64,000 nucleotides of DNA from Chloroflexota bacterium (GTDB lineage: Bacteria; Chloroflexota; Dormibacteria; Dormibacterales; Dormibacteraceae), in assembly GCA_005880915.1 (NCBI GenBank), contig VBIW01000037.1:1-64000 (forward strand), in the 5' to 3' direction. A program made the translations under genes and the position numbers. Shown here in pieces: positions 22,357 to 31,205 of the stretch (within the stretch, counting starts at the first letter, position 1; every line of letters begins with the position of its first letter). The notes under the pieces are model-generated. The model searched no databases and was not told where the DNA came from. It saw only the letters and a program-made list of their open reading frames with translations.

Positions 22357-23319
22357 ATCCCACTGGCCTCGTTCACAGACATCTTCAAGTTATTCAGCCC
22401 GATCCACGACGCGTGGTGGGCGATCTTCGGCGTGACCCTGAACAGCGCGCTCGGCTTCATCTACTCGCACGTGCAGGGGATTCCGGTGGTCAGCGCGATC
22501 GGCGCCTACGGCGTCGCGATCATCGTCCTGACGATCATCATCCGGCTGCTGCTGGCTCCGCTGCAGCAGTTTCAGCTCGTAACTCAGCGCAAGACCCTGG
22601 TCGAGCAGCGAAAGCTCGCGCCGCAGGTCGCCGAGCTCCGCAAGAAGTACAAGAAGGACCCGCAGCGCCTGAACACCGAGATGATGAAGATGTACCAGGA
22701 GCATGGGGTCAACCCGTTGGGCGGCCTGATCGGCTGTCTGCCACTGGTCGTCCAGCTCCCGATCCTCACCGCCCTCTATTACGTGTTCACGGGCTTCGCC
22801 CGCAGCCATGACGTGGCGACGCACTTTCTCTTCATTCCGAACCTGAACGACAACCCGAACCATCACCTGATGTTCGCGGGGCTGCCGATCCCGGTTCTGG
22901 CCTACATCGTGTTCCCGCTGCTTGCCGCGATCACGACCTTGATCCAGTCGAGGATGCTGCAGATGCCGGCTCCGCCCAACCCGACCGAGCAGGAGCAGCA
23001 AACCCTGCAGATGCAGCGCACGATGGTTTTGATCTCGCCGCTCATGATCGGCTGGTTCGCCCTCAACGTTCCGGCCGGCCTCGGCCTTTACTGGTTCGTC
23101 GGGAACTGCGTCAGTATCATTCAGCAGAGCTTCGTCGTCGGGTGGGGGAACGTGCTGCCGGCCAGGTTCCGCAGGGCGGCCGGGGGAGCGCCTTTGCTGC
23201 CCAGCAAGGGGGCGACCAACGGTCAGAAGGCCCTTCCGCCGACCAGCGCTAACTTGAACAGCTCAAAGAAGGCTAAGAACAAAGCGCAAAGACAAGGCAA
23301 GGAGAGTGAACGCAGGTGA
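22357..23319 (+). CDS. yidC: Membrane protein insertase YidC/Oxa1, apparent ATC start
   Basis: The 320-residue protein is a short, Gram-positive-type YidC. It has the first transmembrane segment (about 20-45), the conserved GVAIIVLTIIIRLLLAPLQQ with the functional Arg, the cytoplasmic coiled hairpin (RKLAPQVAELRKKYKKDPQR), NPLGGLIGCLPLVVQLPIL, further helices and a basic C-terminal tail. Between the yidD stop and GTG at 22432 no ATG, GTG or TTG occurs in frame; ATC at 22357 has a perfect upstream AAGGAGG, and CTG at 22363 is another option. GTG at 22432 would cut away the beginning of the first membrane helix. Overlaps jag by 4 bases (GTGA). Confidence 0.9.
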   Translation: MPLASFTDIFKLFSPIHDAWWAIFGVTLNSALGFIYSHVQGIPVVSAIGAYGVAIIVLTIIIRLLLAPLQQFQLVTQRKTLVEQRKLAPQVAELRKKYKKDPQRLNTEMMKMYQEHGVNPLGGLIGCLPLVVQLPILTALYYVFTGFARSHDVATHFLFIPNLNDNPNHHLMFAGLPIPVLAYIVFPLLAAITTLIQSRMLQMPAPPNPTEQEQQTLQMQRTMVLISPLMIGWFALNVPAGLGLYWFVGNCVSIIQQSFVVGWGNVLPARFRRAAGGAPLLPSKGATNGQKALPPTSANLNSSKKAKNKAQRQGKESERR

Positions 23320-23975
23320 GATCCGCTCAAGGCCGGGGCCGCACGCTTGACGAGGCGGTCGACGCCGCGCTCATCGAGCTTCAAGAAAGCCGGCGCAACG
23401 TCGACGTCAAGATCCTCAGCGAAACGTCCGAGGAGACCCTGGTCGAGGTCGCAGTCATCGACCAGAGCGCGCCGGCGATAGGGGCTGCGCCTGCTGCTCC
23501 CAACGGAAAGGCCGAGATCGCCCGGTCCCTTGTCGAGGGTTTGCTCAAGCACATGGGAGTGCGCGCCCAGGTCAGCGTTCGGACCGGCGCCGACCCGATC
23601 ACGCTGGACATCAGCGGGCGCGACCTCGGGGGCCTGATCGGCTGGCGCGGCGAGACTTTGCGCGCGCTGCAGTCCGTGACGAACGTTATGGTCGGCAAAC
23701 ACCTCGCCGAGGGCGAGCGCATCATTGTCGACGTCGAGCGGTACCGGCAGCGCCGCGAGCACACCGTGCGAGAGATCGCGATGCGCGCTGCGCGCCAGGT
23801 CAAGATGACCGGCGACGCGATCACCCTCGACGCGATGCAGCCGTTCGAGCGCCGCGCCATCCACCTGGCGCTCGAAGGCGACCCGGACGTCACAAGCTCC
23901 AGCATCGGCGAGGAGCCTGAGCGCCGCGTCGTCGTCGGCCCCCGCAAGCCGGCCGACGAGTCAGCGGTCCGCTAG
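23316..23975 (+). CDS. jag: Jag/KhpB RNA-binding protein
   Basis: The 219-residue protein has a Jag-N domain (GRTLDEAVDAALIELQ), a KH domain with the GLIGWRGETLRALQ loop, and an R3H domain (RYRQRREHT and ERRAIHLAL). Jag/KhpB proteins bind RNA together with KhpA and influence cell division and elongation in Gram-positive bacteria. The gene is translationally coupled to yidC, as in the standard rpmH-rnpA-yidD-yidC-jag order. Confidence 0.93.
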   Translation: MRSAQGRGRTLDEAVDAALIELQESRRNVDVKILSETSEETLVEVAVIDQSAPAIGAAPAAPNGKAEIARSLVEGLLKHMGVRAQVSVRTGADPITLDISGRDLGGLIGWRGETLRALQSVTNVMVGKHLAEGERIIVDVERYRQRREHTVREIAMRAARQVKMTGDAITLDAMQPFERRAIHLALEGDPDVTSSSIGEEPERRVVVGPRKPADESAVR

Positions 23976-23982
23976 AGGCCGG

Positions 23983-24258
23983 GTGCCCGGCCGGGACCCG
24001 CAACGCGGCGCCGAGCGGATCCGCAAGGCGATCGCGCTCGTCAACTCCGTCGCTGACGAAGCGGGCGACGAGGAGATCACCCCGACGGAGATCGCGGAAG
24101 CCATCCGCGACTGCCTCGAGCTGAGCGACGTGGACGCGGTACCCAACGTGCGCCGGTACCTCGGTGAAGCGCTCGATGCCGTGTCCGACGGCATGCCTGC
24201 GGACTTCGTGGCGATGACGCTCTATGCCGCCCTGGGCGCGTTACGCGAGGGGACCTGA
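23983..24258 (+). CDS. Hypothetical small helical protein
   Basis: The 91-residue product is acidic and predicted helical (ERIRKAIALVNSVADEA, TEIAEAIRDCLELSD, NVRRYLGEALDAVSDG). No family is recognised. It starts with GTG 7 bases after jag, so it is probably the last gene of that operon. High GC at third codon positions supports real coding. Confidence 0.65.
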   Translation: MPGRDPQRGAERIRKAIALVNSVADEAGDEEITPTEIAEAIRDCLELSDVDAVPNVRRYLGEALDAVSDGMPADFVAMTLYAALGALREGT

Positions 24259-24270
24259 CCAGGCCGTTCT

Positions 24271-24276
24271 TATACT
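24271..24276 (+). promoter_or_regulatory. -10 box (TATACT) before the M16 peptidase gene
   Basis: TATACT ends 9 bases before the ATG at 24286 and no Shine-Dalgarno sequence lies between, indicating a very short or absent 5' leader. Confidence 0.5.
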
Positions 24277-24285
24277 GACCGTCCC

Positions 24286-25557
24286 ATGCCTGCCCCTCAC
24301 CGAGTGCACCACCTACCGGGGGGAGCGAAGATGGTGGTCGAGGCAATGCCCGAGCGGCAGTCGGCGAGCGTGGTCCTGATGTTCGCCGGTGGCTCGCGGC
24401 TGGAAGACGATCGCCTCGCCGGCGTCTCCCACTTCATCGAGCATCTCTTCTTCAAAGGCACCAAGAAGCGGCCCACTTCAAAGGAGATCGCCGACGCGAT
24501 CGAGGGTGTTGGTGGGTTCATCAACGCGTCGACCGACAAAGAATTGACCGCCTACTGGGCCCGCGTTCCCGCCGAGCATATGAACCTGGGGCTCGACGTT
24601 CTCTTCGACATCGTCGCCAACTCGAAGCTCGATGCGGCCGACGTAGAGCGAGAGCGGATGGTGATCCTCGAGGAGCTTCGCATGTACCAGGACCAACCCC
24701 AGGATTACGTCCAGAACCTCTTTGAGGAGCTGATCTGGCCCGGCCATGCGCTGGGCCGCGACATCGCCGGTACCGAGGATTCGGTATCGCGACTCGGCCG
24801 TGACGACATCCTGGAGTACGCGGACGCGCACTATCGACTGCCCAATCTCGTCATCGGAGCCGCCGGATCGCTCGACGAGGCGGCGACCATGTCCGAGGTG
24901 ACGCGCAAACTCTCGTTGCGCCCCGAGGCGAACGGTTCGCTCGAGGCGGCGCCGCCGCCGTCCCTCGACTCTCCTCATGTGCTGGTCCGCCGTCGCGAGA
25001 CGGAGCAGGCGCACATCTGCCTGGGGACGCGCGCCGTCAGCTACCTGGACCCCGACCGCTACGCGCTGGACCTGCTCAACACCGTGCTCGGCGAAGGCAT
25101 GAGCTCCCGGCTCTTCCTCAACATCCGGGAGCGCCTGGGCATCGCCTACGACGTGCACAGCTTCACGCAGAAACACCGCGACACCGGCTACCTCGGCGTC
25201 TACATCGGAGTTGATCCCAAAAAAGCCGTCGATGCGGTGAATGCTGTGATGGCCGAGCTGCGCGGCTTGACTGAGAACGAGGTCGGTGCGGCTGAGCTGG
25301 CGCGTGCGAAGGAATTCACCAAGGGTCGCCTGCGGCTCGAGCTCGAGACGACCAACGGCGTGGTGTTCTGGCTCGCCTACCAGGAGCTGCTGCTCGGTGA
25401 GATCAACACCATCGAAGAGGAGATCGCACTGGTCGACGCCGTGACCGGGGCGGATGTGATGCGGGTCGCGGCCGAGGTGTTCAGCCGCCCGATGCAGATG
25501 TCGGTGATCGGGCCCTTTTCTCGCGACAGCGCTTTTCGCCTCGCGATCGGAGCCTGA
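24286..25557 (+). CDS. M16 family zinc metallopeptidase
   Basis: The 423-residue protein has the inverted zinc motif HFIEH (49-53) and the third ligand Glu in ERMVILEEL near 129, plus the C-terminal M16 domain with GMSSRLFLNIRERLG and YDVHSF. It belongs to the processing-peptidase-like group (PqqL/YmxG, MPP-like). Bacterial members degrade or trim peptides; some lie near polynucleotide phosphorylase. It is a single-chain enzyme of normal length. Convergent with lepB, 6 bases apart. Confidence 0.93.
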   Translation: MPAPHRVHHLPGGAKMVVEAMPERQSASVVLMFAGGSRLEDDRLAGVSHFIEHLFFKGTKKRPTSKEIADAIEGVGGFINASTDKELTAYWARVPAEHMNLGLDVLFDIVANSKLDAADVERERMVILEELRMYQDQPQDYVQNLFEELIWPGHALGRDIAGTEDSVSRLGRDDILEYADAHYRLPNLVIGAAGSLDEAATMSEVTRKLSLRPEANGSLEAAPPPSLDSPHVLVRRRETEQAHICLGTRAVSYLDPDRYALDLLNTVLGEGMSSRLFLNIRERLGIAYDVHSFTQKHRDTGYLGVYIGVDPKKAVDAVNAVMAELRGLTENEVGAAELARAKEFTKGRLRLELETTNGVVFWLAYQELLLGEINTIEEEIALVDAVTGADVMRVAAEVFSRPMQMSVIGPFSRDSAFRLAIGA

Positions 25558-25563
25558 CCCAGG

Positions 25564-26211
25564 CTAGCCCGTGGCCGGCGCTGCCTGCCGCGCTCCGACA
25601 GATGATGGCCCGGTCTGCAGGATCGGCATCTTCGCGTAGATGTTTCCGAAGTGATCGAGCGGCCAGATGCGGAACCATGCCTTGCCGTCGATCCGGTCGC
25701 GGCTTATCGGCCCGAAAAAGCGCGAATCCTGCGAACGATTGCGGTTGTCGCCCATGACGAAGTAGTTGTTCGGCGGGATCACCTTGCCGTCGGTCCCGTC
25801 TGTCGGGTAGTTGTTCTCACTGGTCCACTCCTCCGGCAGGTACGGCTCGACCAGCCTGTGCCCGTTGATATAGACGATGCCGCTGCGGATCAGCAGCTTC
25901 TCGCCGGGCAGCGCAATGATGCGTTTGATGAAGTCGGTGGAGTTGCTCGTCGGCGGCCGCAAGATGATGATGTCGCCGCGCTGGGGTGCGTGCAGTCGGT
26001 AGTCGATCTTGTTTGCGATCAGGTAATCGTTGTTGTCGAGCGTCGCGAACATCGAAAGACCTTCGACGTGCACCGCCTGCACGGCAAAGCTGATGCCGAC
26101 GTACAGGATGACCGCGAGGACGAGGACCTCGGCGACCTCGCGCAGCAACGAGCCGGCGGCCGAGCGATCTGTCGAGGCGGCACCAGCCGCTTGTTCGTGT
26201 TGGGCCGCCAT
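25564..26211 (-). CDS. lepB: Signal peptidase I
   Basis: LepB removes signal peptides outside the membrane. The 215-residue protein has one N-terminal membrane helix (about 26-48), the catalytic Ser53 in GLSMFATL, Lys96 in DFIKRIIALPGE, and box E GDNRNRSQDSRFFG. The usual Pro after SM is missing (SMFATL), a minor change. It ends the minus-strand operon that begins with the NfeD gene and lies 5 bases from parB. Confidence 0.94.
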   Translation of the reverse strand: MAAQHEQAAGAASTDRSAAGSLLREVAEVLVLAVILYVGISFAVQAVHVEGLSMFATLDNNDYLIANKIDYRLHAPQRGDIIILRPPTSNSTDFIKRIIALPGEKLLIRSGIVYINGHRLVEPYLPEEWTSENNYPTDGTDGKVIPPNNYFVMGDNRNRSQDSRFFGPISRDRIDGKAWFRIWPLDHFGNIYAKMPILQTGPSSVGARQAAPATG

Positions 26212-26216
26212 GCTTG

Positions 26217-27059
26217 TCAGGAGACGAGCTTAGCGCAGACCCGTTCCAGCTCTTCCCGACTCGAGTAGCGAAGCTCGAGCTTGCCGCGATTCAGATTTCC
26301 GCTCAGCTTGATCGGCAGGCCGAGGCTTGATTCGACGTCAGCGGCGAGCGCGCGCAGCTCGGCAGCAGAGTCAGAGTGGCTGCGGCGGCGCGGGCGGTAC
26401 GTCCTGACCCAGTTCTCCGTCTGACGCACGGAAAGATGTCGTGCGATCACGACTTTGAGGCCATGCTCTTGAGCGGCCTGGCTCGCCAGCGCGATGAGCG
26501 CTCGTGCGTGCCCTGCCGTGATCACGCCGGACCCGACAGAGGACTGCACCGCTGCGCAGCCGGCGAGCAGGCGCATCGATTGCGTAACCGATACGCGATG
26601 CTTGCCAAGTCGCTGCGCGACGTCTTCATGCGTCAGGCCGAAATCTTCGATGAGCCGCCTGAGGCCGCGAGCTTCTTCGATTGGGTCGAGGTCGGTGCGC
26701 TGAAGGTTTTCGATCAGGCCGAGCACGAGCTGCTCGTCATTGCCGGCGTCGCCGCGCACGACCGCGGGCACCGTGTTGAGTCCGGCGAGCCGCGCCGCGC
26801 GCCATCGCCGTTCACCGGCGATCAGCTCGTAGCCGTCGGACAGGCGCCGCACGAGAAGGGGTTGGAGGACGCCGTGGAGGCGGATGGACTCCGCGAGCTC
26901 GCCGAGCGGCTCAGCGTCGAATCGTGAGCGCACCTGCTGGCGAGAGGGTCGGATCTGGTCGACGGCGATCATCTGCGGGACCAATGCGTCGCCCTGGCTC
27001 GACATCGGGATCAACGCGTCGAGTCCGCGACCGAGTCCGCGCGGGCGTGGTTGGCTCAT
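26217..27059 (-). CDS. parB: Chromosome partitioning protein ParB
   Basis: The 280-residue protein begins with the RGLGRGLDALI motif seen in chromosomal ParB. The CTPase/ParB-N domain follows (VRSRFDAEPLGELAESI, YELIAGERRWRAARLAG), then the HTH region with LTHEDVAQRLGKHRVSVTQ and a C-terminal dimerisation domain. It loads at parS and slides as a clamp. It overlaps parA by 4 bases (ATGA). Confidence 0.95.
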   Translation of the reverse strand: MSQPRPRGLGRGLDALIPMSSQGDALVPQMIAVDQIRPSRQQVRSRFDAEPLGELAESIRLHGVLQPLLVRRLSDGYELIAGERRWRAARLAGLNTVPAVVRGDAGNDEQLVLGLIENLQRTDLDPIEEARGLRRLIEDFGLTHEDVAQRLGKHRVSVTQSMRLLAGCAAVQSSVGSGVITAGHARALIALASQAAQEHGLKVVIARHLSVRQTENWVRTYRPRRRSHSDSAAELRALAADVESSLGLPIKLSGNLNRGKLELRYSSREELERVCAKLVS

Positions 27060-27931
27060 CGTTCAAGCAGCTCCTTCGCGAGGGCGCGATACGCCACAGC
27101 GCCTCGACATGTGGGGTCGTATTCGATCACGGACTTGCCGTGGCTCGGTGCTTCGCTCAGGCGGACGTTGCGCGGGATCAGCGTCTCGAGGATATGGTGC
27201 GGGTGAGAACGCCGGACCGCGTTGAGAACGTCCCACGCGAGCGTGGTCCGTGCGTCAAATTGCGTCATCAGGATGCCCGCGATTGCGAGCTTCGGATTGA
27301 GCCGGGACCGGACCAGCTGATGCGTGTACATGAGGTGACGGAGCCCCTCGAGCGCGAAGTACTCGCACTGGGTGGGTATGAGCATGCTGGTGGCTGCGAC
27401 CAGCGCGTTGAGCGTGAGCAGGCCCAGCGATGGGGGACAGTCGAGCAGGACGATCTCGACTCCGGCCGGAGTCGAGGCGAGCGCCTGGCGGAGGAGGCCC
27501 TCTCGCTCAGTCATCCCGGCCAGCTCGATCTCCGCCCCGGCGAGGTCGATGTGAGAGGGAATGAGCGACAGTCCGGTCATCCCGGTCGGCTGCACGACCT
27601 CGGCGACCGTGGCCTCTCCGGTGAGCATGTGGTAGATGTTCAGCCGGGCTCGCGCGGGGTCGAGGCCCAGGCCTGATGTCGAGTTCGCCTGCGGATCCAG
27701 GTCGACGAGCAGGGTCGGATGGCCGACTTCGGCCAGCGCCGCAGCCAGGTTGATCGCGGTGGTCGTTTTGCCTACACCGCCCTTCTGGTTGACCACCGCC
27801 ACGACCGGCATCTCAGTGGTTGCCAACATATTGGGCCGGGCTTCACTTGCAGCTCCTACATCTGGGGCCATTGGGCGAAATTCTAGCCCTGGCTCGATCG
27901 ATTGGCCAGCCATCCTGTTAAGTGCTTCCAC
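27056..27931 (-). CDS. parA: Chromosome partitioning ATPase ParA
   Basis: The 291-residue protein has the deviant Walker A KGGVGKTT (in VVNQKGGVGKTTTAINLA) with the signature Lys, LLVDLDPQANSTSGLG, and DCPPSLGLLTLNAL. An N-terminal extension of about 40 residues precedes the fold; an internal start is possible. ParA positions ParB-parS complexes. The start overlaps the CPBP gene by 14 bases, which ties it into the operon with slipin and NfeD genes. Confidence 0.95.
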   Translation of the reverse strand: MEALNRMAGQSIEPGLEFRPMAPDVGAASEARPNMLATTEMPVVAVVNQKGGVGKTTTAINLAAALAEVGHPTLLVDLDPQANSTSGLGLDPARARLNIYHMLTGEATVAEVVQPTGMTGLSLIPSHIDLAGAEIELAGMTEREGLLRQALASTPAGVEIVLLDCPPSLGLLTLNALVAATSMLIPTQCEYFALEGLRHLMYTHQLVRSRLNPKLAIAGILMTQFDARTTLAWDVLNAVRRSHPHHILETLIPRNVRLSEAPSHGKSVIEYDPTCRGAVAYRALAKELLER

Positions 27932-28988
27932 CGGCCGTGGCCGCGTTTCGACGGTTGGCCCAGATCGCGTAGCCGGTGACTGCGACGAGCGCCAGCTCGA
28001 CGATGAAGGCCCCGCTCAGCAGCACACCCGTAAGTCCGATGCCAACCAACAGGTTGTAGCTGACGTGGCAGACGCACGATGTCGTGGTGTTTGTGTACTT
28101 GCGGATCAGGCCGAGGCCGAGCGCGATCGCGAAGACGGCGACCGTGTCGACCGAGGTGCCGTACTGGGTGTGGATCGAGGTGAAAAGGAGAGCTGTCGCG
28201 ATCAGTCCGATCCGAGGCTGCAGGGCCCCACGAAACAGGACCTCCTCGCAGATGCCGGGAAGCAGGGCCACCGCTGCGATTCCATACGGGGTGCCAAGCT
28301 GGCCGAAGATGTGCTGGGTGGTGGCGTCAACCCGCCGCGCGATATCCGGCGACCACGCGTGGTTGAGGGCGTCGGACTCCTGGCCAAAGGCAAAAAGGGC
28401 GCCGGCCGCCGCGAGGGCGAGAGCGATATGCCACCAGGCGGGGCGGATCAGTCCCAGCCGGCTTCCGGCCTCGGGCACGCTGCGGCGCATGAAGATGCCG
28501 ACTCCGGCCAGGGCAAGGATTAAGAAGGGGACCTCGTTCAAGAAGAGGTCAAAGATGGTCAGCGCCGGCTGAGCGTTGTTGGCTGCAAGCACGTCGGTGA
28601 AGGCGATAAAGGTGACCTGGGTGCCGAAGAAGATGGTCGCCAGGACGAGCGCGAGCGCGTGGACCGGGCTGTTGGGGTCGATGGGGAGTAACGCAGCGAG
28701 GTCCTGGCGGATCGGTTTGAAGGCAAATCCGCCCGCCGCGACCGCCGTCACGATGGTGCCCGCGTCGACGGCGAAGGTGGCCTGGCGGCTCAGGCCTGCC
28801 GCTCCGGTCGGTGCGCCCAGCAGGTCGAGCGTCCCGACGAGCCCGGTCATGACGGCTGGAATCGCGGCCAGGGCGGGGGTGGCCACCGCGGCCCACGTTT
28901 TCCCCACCGCAGCGTTGGCCAGGATGATCAGCGGGAGCGGCAGGAGCTCGACGAGAGCCGTGCCGGCGTCGAGGGGAAGGTGAGCGAT
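27918..28988 (-). CDS. CPBP family intramembrane metalloprotease, apparent ATC start
   Basis: The 356-residue protein is very hydrophobic, with about eight membrane helices. CPBP/Abi motifs are present: EExxxR in CEEVLFRG (Glu248, Glu249, Arg253), FTSIH (His273) and HVSYN (His308, Asn312). The first standard start after the slipin stop is GTG at 28907, which would delete the first helix. ATC at 28988-28986 overlaps the slipin stop as TGATC, the counterpart of the common TGATG coupling, so an ATC start is suspected. Substrate unknown. Downstream gene is parA. Confidence 0.8.
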   Translation of the reverse strand: MAHLPLDAGTALVELLPLPLIILANAAVGKTWAAVATPALAAIPAVMTGLVGTLDLLGAPTGAAGLSRQATFAVDAGTIVTAVAAGGFAFKPIRQDLAALLPIDPNSPVHALALVLATIFFGTQVTFIAFTDVLAANNAQPALTIFDLFLNEVPFLILALAGVGIFMRRSVPEAGSRLGLIRPAWWHIALALAAAGALFAFGQESDALNHAWSPDIARRVDATTQHIFGQLGTPYGIAAVALLPGICEEVLFRGALQPRIGLIATALLFTSIHTQYGTSVDTVAVFAIALGLGLIRKYTNTTTSCVCHVSYNLLVGIGLTGVLLSGAFIVELALVAVTGYAIWANRRNAATAGGST

Positions 28989-29803
28989 CAGCCGGTTTTG
29001 GCGCCCTTGTCGGGCAGCGGCGCCGCCGGCGAGCCATCGATGGGTCTCCCCATGTCGATCAGCGGGCGGATGAGCTCGATGGGGAGCGGGAGGATGATCG
29101 TCGTGTTCTTCTCGGAGCCGATCTCGACCATCGTCTGGAGGAACCGGAGCTGGAGCGCGCCCTGCTGGGACGAGATCACCTGCGCTGCATTGGCCAGGGT
29201 CTGCGAAGCCTGAAACTCGCCTTCGGCGTTGATGATCTTCGCGCGCTTCTCGCGCTCCGCCTCCGCCTGCTTGGCCATCGCGCGCTGCATCGTGCTGGGC
29301 AGCTCGACGTCCTTGATCTCGACCACCGAGACCTTGATGCCCCATGGTTCGGTCTGCTCGTCGATGATCTTCTGCAGGTTCTGGTTGATCCTGTCGCGCT
29401 CGGCGAGGAGCTCATCGAGCGTGGACTGACCAAGCACGGCGCGCAGCGTCGTCTGTGCGATCTGTGACGACGCGTTGATGTAGTTCAGCACCTGCACGAC
29501 GGCTCTTCGCGCGTCGACGACCTGGAAGTAGATCACGGCGTTGACCTTGGCGGTCACGTTGTCCTTCGTGATGACCTCCTGCGGCGGCACCTCGAGCGTG
29601 ATCACGCGCAGATCGATCTTCACCAGGCGGTCGACGCCGAACGGAATGATGAAGAAGAGCCCCGGACCTTTCAGGGCGATCAGGCGGCCCAGCCGGAACA
29701 CGACCCCGCGCTCGTATTCAGCCGCGATGCGCAGGCTGGAGAAGATCGCGATGAGGATCACGAAAAGGATCACGGCGATGACGACGAGCGTCCCCACGTC
29801 CAC
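28988..29803 (-). CDS. Slipin (SPFH/band 7 stomatin-like protein)
   Basis: The 271-residue protein has an N-terminal membrane helix (4-25), then an SPFH domain: EYERGVVFRLGR, GPGLFFIIPF, VITKDNVTAKVNAVIYFQV, TTLRAVLGQSTLDELLAERD, and a coiled C-terminal part with AMAKQAEAEREKRAKIINAEG. Slipins form oligomeric membrane scaffolds and are usually co-transcribed with NfeD proteins, as here (one-base overlap with the NfeD gene). Confidence 0.93.
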   Translation of the reverse strand: MDVGTLVVIAVILFVILIAIFSSLRIAAEYERGVVFRLGRLIALKGPGLFFIIPFGVDRLVKIDLRVITLEVPPQEVITKDNVTAKVNAVIYFQVVDARRAVVQVLNYINASSQIAQTTLRAVLGQSTLDELLAERDRINQNLQKIIDEQTEPWGIKVSVVEIKDVELPSTMQRAMAKQAEAEREKRAKIINAEGEFQASQTLANAAQVISSQQGALQLRFLQTMVEIGSEKNTTIILPLPIELIRPLIDMGRPIDGSPAAPLPDKGAKTG

Positions 29804-31143
29804 TATCTCTTCTCCTTGGCCTGGCCGTTCTCTCGCGCGACCTGCAGCTGAAGGCCCTGGCGCCCGACGACCCGCACTGGGGATCCGGCCGGGATCGGCC
29901 CGTCAGACGTCGCCTTCCACAGCGCGCCCGCCACAAAGACTAGACCTTCAGGCGCGAGCTCCTCGCGGGCCTCGCCGAGCGCTCCGACCATGCTGTCAGC
30001 CCCAGACAGAGCGGGCTGGCGCCGGGCTGCGATCACCTTCCGGATGAAGAACGCGAAGAAACCTAGCGTCAGGAGTCCCGTGATGAGGGAGGCGATGGGA
30101 TTGACGCCGAGGCCGATCGGCCCGGTGTTGATGAGAAAGGCCATCCCGAGCACGAGCGCGAAGACACCGCCCACGGACAGGAATCCGTGCGTTGGCGCCT
30201 TCAGGTCGGCGATGAACAGCAGGAGGGCGAGCAGCATCATCAGTCCGCCGGCGATGTTGACCGGCAGGTTGGCGAGCGAAACGATGGCAAGGACGGCCGC
30301 GATGCCGCCGATGACCCCGGGCAGGATCAGGCCTGGGTTCTGCATCTCGGTGATGATTCCGTAGCCCGCGACGATGATCAGCAAGGCGGCGATGGTCGGA
30401 TCGATCAGGGCGTTGAGGAACACCTGCCAGAAGGGCATTGGATAGTCGTCGACCACCGCGCCTGCGGAGTGAATGACAAGGCTGCCGTTGGTCCGGGGCA
30501 CCGAGCGGCCGTCGATCTCGCTGAGCAAGGACCTGATGTCCATGGCTTCGAGGTCGGCGACATGCAGTCGAACGGCGTCTTCCGCATTGATGTTCACGCT
30601 GTTTCGCACGGCCTGCTCTGCCCAGTCGGCGTTGCGGCCGTGCATCGTGGCGAGGTTGCGGACGCGTGTGACGGCGTCGTTGAGGACTTTTGCCCCGAGG
30701 TCGCCGGTCAGGTTCTCGCCCGTTGCCTGGATCGGATGGGCGGAGCCGATGTTGGTGCCCGGAGCCATCGCCACCACATCGGCCGCCTGGGCGACAAACA
30801 GGCCGGCGGACGCGGCTCGAGCACCGGTGGGAGAGACGTAGACGACGACGGGCACGCTGGAGTTGAGCAGGCTGGTCACGATCTCGTCCATCGAGGTCGA
30901 GATGCCGCCGGGCGTGTTCATCACCACGAGAAGGGCGCCGGCGTGGTCGGCTTCCGCGCGGTTGACCGCGCTCTGGATGTAGGCGGACATGATGTTGTTG
31001 ATATCGCCGTTGAGGTCGACTTCCTCGACGTGGGGCGCGGCGGCTCCGGCCTGGAGCGGCAGGAGCGCGGCGACGGCGGCAAAAAGCATCCCGACCAGCC
31101 GGAGCGCAACTCGTGCGCGCATGTTGCGAGTATGGCAACCCAC
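29803..31143 (-). CDS. NfeD-type membrane serine protease
   Basis: The 446-residue protein has a signal sequence, a ClpP-like (crotonase-fold) protease domain with Ser112 in ARAASAGLFV and Lys152 in DLGAKVLND as the Ser-Lys dyad, four or more membrane helices (about 235-370) and a C-terminal OB-fold NfeD domain (VGALGEAREELAPEG, PVRVVGRQGLQL). This is the long STOPP/PH1510-like form that cleaves stomatin partners. ATG at 31122 (MRARVALRL) is a likely better start than 31143. First gene of the minus-strand run to lepB. Confidence 0.92.
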   Translation of the reverse strand: MGCHTRNMRARVALRLVGMLFAAVAALLPLQAGAAAPHVEEVDLNGDINNIMSAYIQSAVNRAEADHAGALLVVMNTPGGISTSMDEIVTSLLNSSVPVVVYVSPTGARAASAGLFVAQAADVVAMAPGTNIGSAHPIQATGENLTGDLGAKVLNDAVTRVRNLATMHGRNADWAEQAVRNSVNINAEDAVRLHVADLEAMDIRSLLSEIDGRSVPRTNGSLVIHSAGAVVDDYPMPFWQVFLNALIDPTIAALLIIVAGYGIITEMQNPGLILPGVIGGIAAVLAIVSLANLPVNIAGGLMMLLALLLFIADLKAPTHGFLSVGGVFALVLGMAFLINTGPIGLGVNPIASLITGLLTLGFFAFFIRKVIAARRQPALSGADSMVGALGEAREELAPEGLVFVAGALWKATSDGPIPAGSPVRVVGRQGLQLQVARENGQAKEKR

Positions 31144-31158
31144 CGCCTCGACTGCCCA

Positions 31159-31174
31159 TGTAAAACGTGGAACA
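31159..31174. promoter_or_regulatory. Weak parS-like sequence
   Basis: TGTAAAACGTGGAACA matches 13 of 16 positions of the parS variant TGTTCCACGTGGAACA, with a perfect right half. It lies in the divergent promoter region between the NfeD gene and the sigma-like gene, about 4 kb from parAB. The left half does not fit, so it may be chance. Confidence 0.25.
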
Positions 31175-31205
31175 TCGGCTTTCTGGAGGCCTCGCGAGCC
31201 GGGCG

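Noticed and set aside
23983-24258. Interpretation of the small gene after jag as rsmG or mnmE fragment
   Set aside because: Its residues show no methyltransferase or GTPase motifs; left as hypothetical.
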